From Ashinkailepas kermadecensis (taxonomy: Eukaryota > Arthropoda > Thecostraca > Neolepadidae), in contig JAOTOM010004616.1 in assembly GCA_034440615.1 (NCBI GenBank), positions 48,501 through 112,500 of the forward strand: a DNA stretch of 64,000 bases. The letters run 5' to 3'. Position 1 is the stretch's first letter. Every line of letters starts with the position of its first letter. This document shows positions 26,801-38,800 of this stretch, piece after piece. Under the pieces are notes generated by a model that saw nothing but the letters and a program-made list of their open reading frames with translations, was not told where the DNA came from and ran no database searches. The position numbers and the translations under genes are program-made.

Positions 26801-29800
26801 TCGCGCAGATTATCCGCCACCGGAGGACGCCGGCCGTGGTACAGCCTATGTGACCGTCTGGTGACCTGTGACCTGGTAACCTGTGGCCGGCTGGTGACCT
26901 GTGACCGGCTGGTGACCTGTGACCGTCTGGTGACCTGTGACCTTCGGGTAACCTGTGGTCGGCTGGTGACCTGTGACCGTGCACATTATCTTGCAGATCC
27001 TCCGCCACCGGAGGACGCCGGCCGGCCGGCCTCGTCCACGGCCTCGTCGGCCACCACGCCGGGCGACGACACGAGCGGCAAACACTCGACCTGCGGCGCC
27101 GGCGACGCCAACGACGCCAACGACGCCACGGTCGACAACTGGGAGGAGGCGGCCGACAGCACGTCAGAAGCCGGTCAGTCATCGCTAGAGGCCGGTCAGT
27201 CACCGCCAGAGGCCGGTCAGTCAGCGTTATAGGCCGGTCAGTCACCGTTAAAGGCCGGTCAGTCACCGTTGGAGGCCGGTCAGTCACCGTTAGAGGCCGG
27301 TCAGTCACCCATCAGAGGCCGGTCAGTCACCGTTAGGGGCCGGTCAGTCACCGTCAGAGGCAGGTCAGTCACCGTCAGAGGCAGGTCAGTCACCGTCAGA
27401 GTCAGGTCAGTCACCGCCAGAGGCCGGTCAGTCACCGTTATAGGCCGGTCAGTCACCGCCCCAGAGTTGGAAGTACAGCCCTGTCCTGAATGTTTGTACA
27501 TCCAGAACATTATCCTTCAGGCAATTATCCACTCCTGTTTTGTTTTGTTGTTCGAAGATGAGTGCAAATTCATCGTTGGTTGATACAAATGCCTAAAATT
27601 GACGGCAATGTATGAAACGAAGTTGCTGATGTCAATAGCCGGAAAAATTCCTCTCCGGCCGGACATGCCTCAAGCTTGCCCTCTCTACATCCGGGAGCCC
27701 AAGACATAAACACAACCGTGGTCACCGTCCGACTTGCTCCGTGGGGCCGCACCATATCATGCTGTATGGATCGTCCATTACTGTGCAGAATACTGCCATT
27801 GTAGCGGTTGGCTGGAAAGTATGTTGCATGGTGTTCTATCTATGGTTAGGCCATTATGTAGCATGTGCGTACAGCTGTCGTCCCGTACTCGATAGTTGTA
27901 TGGAGATTATTCACTGCTGTATGACTACAACTACTAAAAATGAAAAAAGTTTGTCTTCAATACCTAATTCTTGCAGTGACGTAGTTCTCCCTCGTTGATG
28001 ACGCACGCCCTGCCTCGGTGACGTAGTTCTCCCTCGTTGAAGACCCGCGCCCTGCCTCGGTGATGTAGTTCTCCGTCGTTGAAGACGCGCGCCCTTCCTC
28101 GGTGACGTAGTTCTCCCTCGTTGAAGACGCGCGCCCTGCCTCGGTGACGTAGTTCTCCCTCGTTGACGACGCGCGCCCTGCCTCGGTGACGTAGTTCTCC
28201 CTCGTTGACGACGCGCGCCCTGCCCCGGTGACGTAGTTCTCCCTCGTTGACGACGCGCGCCCTGCCTCGGTGACGTAGTTCTCCCTCGTTGAAGACCCGC
28301 GCCCTGCCCCGGTGACGTAGTTCTCCCTCGTTGACGACGCGCGCCCTGCCCCGGTGACGTAGTTCTCCCTCGTTGAAGACCCGCGCCCTGCCCCGGTGAC
28401 GTAGTTCTCCCTCTTTGAAGACCCGCGCCCTGCCCCGGTGACGTAGTTCTCCCTCGTTGACGACGCGCGCCCTGCCTCGGTGACGTAGTTCTCCCTCGTT
28501 GAAGACGCGCGCCCTGCCCCGGTGACGTAGTTCTCCCTCGTTGAAGACGCGCGCCCTGCCTCGGTGACGTAGTTCTCCCTCGTTGACGACGCGCGCCCTG
28601 CCCCGGTGACGTAGTTCTCCCTCGTTGACGACGCGCGCCCTGCCTCGGTGACGTAGTTCTCCCTCGTTGAAGACCCGCGCCCTGCCTCGGTGACGTAGTT
28701 CTCCCTCGTTGACGACGCGCGCCCTGCCTCGGTGATGTAGTTCTCCCTCGTTGAAGACGCGCGCCCTGCCCCGGTGACGTAGTTCTCCCTCGTTGACGAC
28801 GCGCGCCCTGCCTCGGTGACGTAGTTCTCCCTCGTTGACGACGCGCGCCCTGCCTCGGTGACGTAGTTCTCCGTCGTTGAAGACCCGCGCCCTGCCCCGG
28901 TGACGTAGTTCTCCCTCGTTGACGACGCGCGCCCTGCCTCGGTGATGTAGTTCTCCCTCGTTGAAGACGCGTGCCCTGCCTCGGTGACGTAGTTCTCCCT
29001 CGTTGACGACGCGTGCCCTGCCCCGGTGACGTAGTTCTCCATCGTTGAAGACCCGCGCCCTGCCCCGGTGATGTAGTTCTCCCTCGTTGAAGACGCGTGC
29101 CATGCCGCAGTGACGCCAAACGAGGAGGACGAGGTCGAGGAGGATGACGAGGACGACGGCAGCGAGTCGAAGGAGCTGAAGCCGCGCAAGAAGAAGGTGC
29201 GCCAGCCGTCTGAGCGGCAGGTTGTCAAGGAGCACGTCAACATGGTCTTCATAGGACACGTGGGTACGTGGAGGACTGCGCGAGTCACGGCGCGCACCTT
29301 GCGGGTGCCGGCCTGTCGCGGTGATGATGTTTTGGTCGTGGAAATCGGTGCAGCGTGCTGCTTACCGAATTGTGACTCGCCGTCCTTTTGCAAGGGTTTT
29401 TGATGTTGTGCTTTTGATTATGTGTTTAGGCAGCCTTCCTCCGTGTCCGGGTGGGACATGAGCCATCTGAACGGTTCCAACAAACCAGTGGAGTCCGACA
29501 GGGCAGTGTCGTCAGTGTTACGTTGCTCGCATGATAAGTGACATTGACGCTGATGTGCCGCCGGCCATCAGACTATCGTTATTTGTCGATGATTTCTCAA
29601 TCTGGTCCTCTGCCTCCATTAGCTCAGCAGCGCCACGACAGTTGCAGCTTGCAGTGAACAAGCTCCAGAGCTGGAGCATCAAAAGCGGTTTTGGTTGTCC
29701 ACCGACAAAACGGCTGCAATCCATTTCTGTCACGGGCAATGTACCTAGTAGCTGGACGATCAGCTGTACGGCGAGACTATCTCAGCTAAGCCAGCCGTGA

Positions 29801-32800
29801 AGTTTCTTGGGGTACAATTTGATTGTTGCCTGACATACAAACATCACATCAAGACACTTGTGTTTCAAATATCTCAACCTACTGTGATGTATTTCTCGAA
29901 CGCCTTACGGCGCTAACCGTAAAACCCTGATGATATATCTTATGTCTATGATATATCTTATGATATATCTTATACGGTTCAAACTAGACTATACGTGCGG
30001 GGACGAGTGGTCTATGGGTAAGATGCTCGTCTCACAATCGAAAGATTGTGGGTTCGAGTCTCACCTGTCGCTACTCTTCGCCCGCGACAAATCGGCGTGA
30101 GAGATTGGCGACGCTATATGGCTCAACGGTCGACGTGTCGTAAAACCAATAACCAACCAGACTATACGTGCTACGTGTAAGATGGTTCTTGCGCTAGAAA
30201 TAAGCGCATTTTGGATGCAATGCACCATTTAACACCGCGTATTATCACTGGTGCCTTTAGAACCCCACCAGCTGCTAGACTGGTGACAGAGGCCAGTGAA
30301 CCGCCGCTTGCACTGAGGCGATAAATGCTCGGCTTGCGATATGCGTGTAGGCTGCGGCAGTTTACTACTCACTCGACTTATGAAGCAGTTTTCTCCCGCC
30401 GCATTTTGGCACTTTCCTCAAATGGACGAAGTCAAAGGACATTGCCATTCTGTACGCGGATGCGGGCCCCAAAAACTGCTAGAACTAGGGTGTACCGAGT
30501 GATACGAGTGCAAAGGCTACCGATAACACTCTGGAACCTGGTTTCACGTCCAATTGACGTATCTTTGTCAGCCATGCACGAAAGACACATCCCGTCGGAA
30601 TTGTGTCAGTCTGGAACGATTAAACTCCTGAATTCTTACCGAGGACACGCAAAGATTTTCACTGATGGTCCAAGAGTACCACAGGACTTCCAGGGCACAG
30701 TCTTTCCAAGAGCGCACAGCCTTTGTGTGCGGTACTACTGTATTTTATTGTAGTTTGCTCGTATATGTATCATTTCATAGCTCTGAGCCCGTGGCGATCG
30801 CCAAAGCACTGCCATTTATAGAGATTGCTCAGGATGCTATATGTATGATTATATATTGATTCTCTTAGCACTGACTGCATTTGATCTCTTAGACCTTCTA
30901 CTACTTGACATCCTACCTCTTTCTACGTTGGAACGAGACGGAGAAACCGTCCGCTTGTGCTGGATCCCAAACTACATTTGGGTGTGCGGCATCCAGCGCG
31001 CGGACTCTGCGGCGAAGTGGGCAACACAAAATCCTCGCCCACGCATATGCCCACTTTCTGCTAGGAATCACTTCTATAGGATTGCAATTTCATACTTGCT
31101 AAGTGGTAAATTGCATGGGATAGAGAGACTAGCAATAAGCTGCATGCAGTCAAGCCACATCTGGGACATTGGGCGTTGTGCCTGCGTTGGTCCAGACCAG
31201 AGGAAGTTACACTTGTAGGATGTGCATCGGGCACACCTACGCCAGCCATCGCCGCCTCTGTGGGGAGGAGAGACCGCAGTGTCCCCGCTGTCCGGAAACC
31301 CTGACTGCGCTACCTACTACTCAGACGCCAGCACTTTGCACAAGAGTGCAGACTGTTTTATGGAAGAAACGTGGGTCGTTTGACATATGAAGACATTCGG
31401 GGAAGCAACTCATGACTTGTACATTCTGGGAACTTGTTCAGTTGCATGTCAGCAATTGGACTTGAAGGCCGCGAAAGCCCAAATAGCTAACTGATTAACT
31501 GACTATTTCCTCGTTCCTAACAGAATCGCGTTTTTACCGTTATGGCTCGTGCACGTGGTCAATTTTTCGGATTGCGATAGCTCCAGGTATCCAAATGCAT
31601 TTCTATGTTGAGTGTCGAGGGTGAAAAATTATTGTTGAGAAGGTAGGATACGAGATATGAGTGGGTAATTCTTTTTTTTTAATGGGGGAAGGCAGGTCTT
31701 CTAAATGAATTGTTTGTGTCCAATTGAGCCAGCTGTGTTGCCGCGCATGACGCTGGTCGCGTCTCACTGACCGGCGGGCGTGCTGGCAGACGCGGGCAAG
31801 TCCACCATCGGCGGCCAGATAATGTACCTCACCGGCATGGTGGACAAGCGCACACTGGAGAAGTACGAGAAGGAGGCGAAGGAGAAGAACAGAGAGACCT
31901 GGTACCTCAGCTGGGCGCTGGACACCAACTTGGAAGGTGAGCTGGACACAGGCGCGAGGCGAGCACACGGCACACCGGAGTGACGCTCGGCTGTGGTGGC
32001 GGTGCCTCACTGTGTTTAAATATATTTGGTTAGTGACGTGGCAGCGCTGTCGGAGGTGGCAGAGTGAGGTTGATCAGGAGTTATTGGGTTGCGTGTCGGC
32101 ATGTTCGTGTGTAATTCAGGTGTGTGCGGTTACGACTGGGAACCAAGCCACTTGCAGGTGGAAAACCTCGTTCCACGTACCTCAGTAAGCTCTGTTCTAA
32201 TCACAACGTGCCAGGTTCTGCAATTTCACAACTGGGCAAGTTTCACAGCCAGCTGAAGAATGCTAAACAGTCCTGGATACCGTTGTAACTAACCCCCTCG
32301 GAAATGAGAAAGTGCAGAAGCGGATACGGTTAAAGATCGCTGAGTTTCCGCGGGCTGTTTGGGCTGTTTGACCTCCGCTCATGTGCGCCTTTGGCTGTCT
32401 TCGCTAATGCAGGGAGGGGAGGGGTTGCAACCAACCCTCTGGCATTTCCAAATGCTAGAATAATGGCGACATGAACGAAAACCATTTGTCGCACATGATT
32501 TCTCGCGATTGACAGGATATTTCTTCTTGCTTTTTGTTACTGGCTGACCTTCCAGATCAGTCTAACGGTTAATTGTTCGCGACAATCGATAGTTTTGGCG
32601 TTCAATCTCCCTGTTTAAAACCAACAACCAATACGCGATTCAATGTTCACAGTATTTCTCAGCATCGTGTGTTACTACCAATGTTACATTTCAGCTCTTA
32701 AACTAAGGACCAGATGTGGTTGCAGTGTTGACCTCGTTTTTTAAAGTTGGAAATGATGCCTGAAAACACTATTTTCGGGTAGCCAAGGGTAAAAATTGGC

Positions 32801-35800
32801 TCCATGTTCAATCTAAGCGTCCGAACGAACACCAGAGTAGCTCGAAAACCTAAATGGGTCATTGTATATCAAAGTAGGTTAATGACCTCGGATGACCCTG
32901 GAAATGTCGATGACATACCTAAGCGAGTTAGCTGAGTTATCCACTACCACACCACATCCAGCATTGGTCATTTAGTGGCAGTGCGTGATATTAATTGCAG
33001 ATGATCCACGACGTGTGTCGCTCTTCTTGGTCGCGACAATGACCTGGGGCAGTTTTGAGGAGGACGGTTGCATGAACACGCTTGCACGGACGAGGGCTAA
33101 TACCTGTCGGTGCCAGCGCACAACGCAGTTGTCTGACTAGCTTCTGGCCGTGCCGACAGAGCGCGACAAGGGCAAGACGGTAGAGGTGGGACGCGCCTAC
33201 TTCGAGACGGAGAAGAAACACTTCACCATTCTGGACGCGCCCGGCCACAAGAGCTTCGTGCCGAACATGATCGGTGGCGCGTCGCAGGCCGACCTCGCCG
33301 TGCTGGTAAGTCAGCTGGCGCGTCGCAGGCCGACCTCGCCGTGCTGGTAAGTCAGCTGGCGCGTCGCAGGCCGACCTCGCCGTGCTGGTAAGTCAGCTGG
33401 CGCGTCGTAGGCCGACCTCGCCGTGCTGGTAAGTCAGCTGGCGCGTCGCAGGCCGACCTCGCCGTGCTGGTAAGTCAGCTGGCGCGTCGCAGGCCGACCT
33501 CGCCGTGCTGGTAAGTCAGCTGGCGCGTCGCAGGCCGACCTCGCCGTGCTGGTAAGTCAGCTGGCGCGTCGCAGGCCGACCTCGCCGTGCTGGTAAGTCA
33601 GCTGGCGCGTCGCAGGCCGACCTCGCCGTGCTGGTAAGTCAGCTGGCGCGTCGCAGGCCGACCTCGCCGTGCTGGTAAGTCAGCTGGCGCGTCGCAGGCC
33701 GACCTCGCCGTGCTGGTAAGTCAGCTGGCGCGTCGTAGGCCGACCTCGCCGTGCTGGTAAGTCAGCTGGCGCGTCGCAGGCCGACCTCGCCGTGCTGGTA
33801 AGTCAGCTGGCGCGTCGCAGGCCGACCTCGCCGTGCTGGTAAGTCAGCTGGCGCGTCGCTGGTGGACTTCGCCTTACTGGTAAGCAGTAATAAATTATTC
33901 GTGAAATAGGGTGGAATATGCCACTTTATAAACACTGGATCGAGATCCCTCCCAAAGAAGTATCGACATCTTGCTTCTTGATGAGTTTTATAATGTCTTC
34001 AAATCTAACTTCTAACGGTATCTCATTGATAAGTAGCATGTTTGTACTGACCATTGCGGATCGTGATACACGAACATCTCTTAACACAATTTCAGATCAG
34101 AGGATTACCTATAATGGGTCCGTTATATGATATCAGTTAATAAGACAGGTATTTTGCATCGTTATCATTACAATAGTTGTCCCAACATTAGCATCCCAAA
34201 ACAAACGAAAAAGGTACGCGTACGAGTAACGCTGTTGGATCAAAATTGTGTTGGACTAGCGTATAAGTTATGCTAAGCGACATCGTTTCCATGGCGAATG
34301 TCGACATCATGCTTTACTCGTTTCGACATCTGACACCTAACGAAAAAAAAACATTATTTTAACACTGCCGGTCAGTCAGCTGGCGCGTCGCGAGCCGACC
34401 GGCTGGCCGCCGCTGGGGGTGTGCGCTAGCTGCCTGGTTGATGTCTCCGGTGCGCGTCTGAGTTTGGGAGGTGTTTCCACCCCACTGACATTAAGCAGAT
34501 GTGGTGTGATCTTAGGTGCCTGTATGTGTCACAACTTTGCGAATGTTTCTAACATTTAGGACTGGACTTGCCACCACATTTGTTCTGTTTTTGTCGGTAT
34601 TATAGCACGGCCATTTGTGCATAATGTCTCTTATCGAAAGGACAATGCAAACCAGCTGCAGGAAAGGACCCCTTTAACCATGACAGCAAACTTTTTTCTT
34701 CGCTTCATACGTCGACGACGGGGACGAGTGGTCTAGGGGTAAGATGCTCGTCTCACAATCGAAAGGTTGTGGGTTCGAGTCTCACCTGTCGCTACTCTTC
34801 GCCCGCGACCAATCGGCGTGAGAGATTGGCGACGCTACATGACTCAACGGTCGACGTGTCGTAAAACTAATAACCAACCAACCAACGTCGACGACGTATG
34901 TGGAGCCAATGACATTCCTGTACTGAAGACAATAAACTAATAGAAAGCTTTAACAAACCATGTGACAAAATGCGTTATTCCATTCTCAGCCATTTCAGAA
35001 CATCTTTGCAATACCTATTGTTTGTCAGCCAGTTCTGGGTGTTTGGAACCGTCAGCTTGCGTTTGTTTCAGCCAGTTTCTGCCAGCTGTAGTATAGTCTA
35101 TTGTGTTCTGGTCCATTTTAGTCAGCTACTATGTGCTCTATTCAAGTGTACTTATACTTGGTATCAGCTGGGTTAGCTCGTTTGTACGCAGGATTTGATT
35201 TGTACTTTGTAATCCTGGATGTGGAAATGAAAATGTGTGGTATTTGATTATGGAGAGGATATTTTTGCTCCAATCTGTGGCATGAAAATCTCAGCTTGCA
35301 TTTTGCGAAGCATCTTGAGCACATTGTCACATAGCAGTTCATTGTCGAACAGCACAATCGAACTTCAAAATTAAAAAATGGCGGGGCAATGTTCTGAAGA
35401 GGACAATGTTCTGGATGTCAGAATTCCAGGAACGGCCTATTTTGTCCAACGCTGTGTGTACGCCTCGGCTGGTGTTGGTCCGCAAGTGGTGGCTATCGGT
35501 CTCGCGACGTGCTTTGTTGTTGTCTCTGGGTCGCGTCGCCAATTTTTCGCGCCGATTTGTCGTGGGCGACGAGTATGGACGTGCAGGACTCTCAGCCGCA
35601 ACATTTCGATCGGGAGGCTTGCACTTTAATCCCAGACTACTCGCCGCCGGATGGGCATTTTTGGTTATTGGTCATGCCTTGGTTGCTGGTCGATGGCATA
35701 TGACCATCGCAGTTAACACACCCTTTAAGCCCAAATAACCACCTACTCGCTCCCAGCGTTGGTCTAGTATGACAGTGTATTCACGTGTGCTGTGGTGTAG

Positions 35801-38800
35801 TCCAGCATGTATGGTCTGGCCGGCCGCGGCTACGTGCTCAGCTGGGCAGCAGGTCACGTCAGCTGATGGACAGCGGGTGACGTCAGCTGATGGGCAGCGG
35901 GTGACGTCAGCTGATGGACAGCGGGTGACGTCAGCTGATGGACAGCGGGTGACGTCAGCTGATGGACAGCGGGTGACGTCAGCTGATGGACAGCGGGTGA
36001 CGTCAGCTGATGGACAGCGGGTGACGTCAGCTGATGGACAGCGGGTGACGTCAGCTGATGGACAGCGGGTGACGTCAGCTGATGGACAGCAGGTGACGTC
36101 AGCTGATGGACAGCGGGTGACGTCAGCTGATGGACAGCGGGTGACGTCAGCTGATGGACAGCGGGTGACGTCAGCTGATGGACAGCGGGTGACGTCAGCT
36201 GATGGACAGCGGGTGACGTCAGCTGATGGACAGCGGGTGACGTCAGCTGATGGCAGCGGGTGACGTCAGCTGATGGACAGCGGGTGACGTCAGCTGATGG
36301 ACAGCGGGTGACGTCAGCTGATGGACAGCGGGTGACGTCAGCTGATGGACAGCGGGTGACGTCAGCTGATGGACAGCGGGTGACGTCAGCTGATGGACAG
36401 CGGGTGACGTCAGCTGATGGACAGCGGGTGACGTCAGCTGATGGACAGCGGGTACGTCAGCTGATGGACAGCGGGTGACGTCAGCTGATGGACAGCGGGT
36501 GACGTCAGCTGATGGACAGGGGTGACGTCAGGATGGCGGGTGACGTCAGCTGATGGACAGCGGGTGACGTCAGCTGATGGACAGCGGGTGACGTCAGCTG
36601 ATGGACAGCGGGTGACGTCAGCTGATGGACAGCGGGTGACGTCAGCTGATGGACAGCGGGTGACGTCAGCTGATGGACAGCGGGTGACGTCAGCTGATGG
36701 GCAGCTGGCCGCGCCGTGACGCACCCGCCACCGCTCGACAGGTGATCTCGGCGCGAAAGGGCGAGTTCGAGACGGGCTTCGACCGCGGCGGCCAGACGCG
36801 CGAGCACGCCATGCTGGTGAAGACGGCCGGCGTCAAGCACCTGGTGGTGCTGGTCAACAAGATGGACGACCACACGGTGGGCTGGTCGGAGCAGAGGTAC
36901 GTCGGCCACGCCGTGCCGTGCCTCGGGTGGGACGGGCGGTCTCGTGTGCCAGCCTCGTGCGCCAGCTGTGTGTTGTCGGTGCTGACGCTGGCTTGAAGAG
37001 ACCGCCCGCCCGGGTTGATTTGATGTAATTGCCATGCGTCGTTCGGCTGATTGTCGGCAAACGTGCCTGGCGAACCCGAGTGTGAATTGTAATTCCCTTT
37101 AAATCGAGTGGATGTTTCTTCTTGATTAATGTAGCTGGGAATGGATGCGTATAGTAATAACCGTCGCACTGTCTGGAGGGGAGGGGGGGGGTACTCCTTC
37201 CCGCGAGGGTTTTCGGATGTGCCTCGTAGGCCGTTCAAGATATCGCTTGGAAATTTTGCACAGCTCCCAACGATTTTGAGGGTGCATTGTTCATAAAAAT
37301 GTTTGGGTTATATCTGTTTCCGGAGCTGAGGGAGGAAACAGCAAGCCAAACCAAAACAAGGAAGGGCAGCAATTTGTTGTCAATGTGAAATGGGTTGTTT
37401 ATTTTCAGCGTCATGTTTTGTGGTGGAATACAGATTGGAATGGTCCGTGCGCGTACCTTGTTACCGCCAATGTTCTGTGATGGACATGTTTATGCTTGCA
37501 TGTCTTAATAGCCTTAGCCTTGTATCTTAATGTTTATGCCACCCATCTCGCATCACCTTCCAGTCCCTCCCCGTCGAGCCTTCGTGGAAACTTTTCCCTG
37601 ACGTTATCAGTTTTGCCACAGGAGCACAGCGGTCATCGCTGTTATATTTGGCAACGACCATTTGTGTGAAGTGAGAGACAATAGCATGGCCGCCTTTGGC
37701 AGGTACAACGAATGCAAAGAAAAGCTGATGCCCTACCTAAAAAAGTGCGGCTTCAACCCCAAAACGGACGTGGCCATCATGCCCTGTTCGGGTCTCACCG
37801 GTGCCGGCCTCCAGACGCCTATCGACCCAGCCCTGTGCCCCTGGTACAGGTCAGTACTGTGTCGCTCTTGTCACTGGTGCGGGTCTGAAGGCGCCTATCG
37901 ACCGCCGCCCTGTGCCCCTGGTACAGGCCAGTACTGTGTCGCTCTTGTTGCTGGTGCGGGTCTGAAGGCGCCTATCGACCCAGCCCTGTGCCCCTGGTAC
38001 AGGCCAGTACTGTGTCGCTCTTGTTGCTGGTGCGGGTCTGAAGGCGCCTATCGACCCAGCCCTGTGCCCCTGGTACAGGCCAGTACTGTGTCGCTCTTGT
38101 TGCTGGTGCGGGTCTGAAGGCGCCTATCGACCCAGCCCTGTGCCCCTGGTACAGGCCAGTACTGTGTCGCTCTTGTCGCTAGTGCGGGTCTGAAGGCGCC
38201 TATCGACCCCCGCCATGTGCCCCTGGTGCAGGCCAGTACTGTGTCGCTCTTGTCGCTGGTGCGGGTCTGAAGGCGCCTATCGACCCCCGCCCTGTGCCTC
38301 TGGTACAGGCCAGTACTGTGTCGCTGGTGCGGGTCTGAAGGCGCCTATCGATCCCACCCTGTGCCCCTGGTACAGGTCAGTATTGTGTCGCTGGTGCAGG
38401 TCTGAAGGCGCCTATGGACCCCACCCTGTGCCCCTGGTACAGGTCAGTACTGTGTCGCTCTTGTCGCTGGTGCGGGTCTGTTGCTGGTACCATGTTGCAC
38501 GGTGGTCACCGTTATCTGTGCGTTTGGTGAGGTCGGTGGCACTTTGCACCTAGGCACATATCGCTCGCTGAGCATCGGAAGCAATGTATATAATTAGGCT
38601 TCGTAAATATCTGTCATCCATTCTCGACTCTCGTGATAGTACCCAGTCACTCGGTGTTAGCATGGTCTTAACACTGGTAATGTTTAAAACACCGGCCTTT
38701 TTGTCAACAATGCACTGGGCCACCTTGAGCATGCGTTTTTTAAAATCATTTATCTGTTGCGGTGGTTTACGTTGTCTTTGTGTCACAGAGACTGACCGGC

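Larger units (their letters stand above)
20814..26996 (+). other. eRF3 intron 1 (6.2 kb)
   Basis: It starts gtaagc and ends ttgcag. It contains nested inverted-repeat elements (21.1-23.7 kb), a LINE tail (24.56 kb), a mariner-like transposase relic (24.7-25.5 kb), two tRNA-derived SINEs (26.1 and 26.46 kb), and a repeat cluster with a partial copy of the exon 2 acceptor (26.76-27.0 kb). Confidence 0.8.

Noticed and set aside
27911..29393. Reverse-strand open frames of 402, 478 and 431 codons
   Set aside because: All three frames are open because the 42-nt repeat unit lacks reverse-strand stops and has a length divisible by three. The protein is a pure 14-residue repeat in each frame, with no homology.
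29999..34884. Functional tRNA-Val genes
   Set aside because: The tRNA-like parts have poor acceptor-stem pairing. They are followed by a conserved SINE body and tail and are bounded by target duplications, so they are SINE heads.
35769..36724. Open frames encoding QRVTSADG repeats on + and their complements on -
   Set aside because: They are products of the 24-nt minisatellite in an intron, and the frame does not match exon 6.
27174..38480. CRISPR-like regularly spaced repeats
   Set aside because: Units are contiguous without unique spacers, and the genome is eukaryotic.
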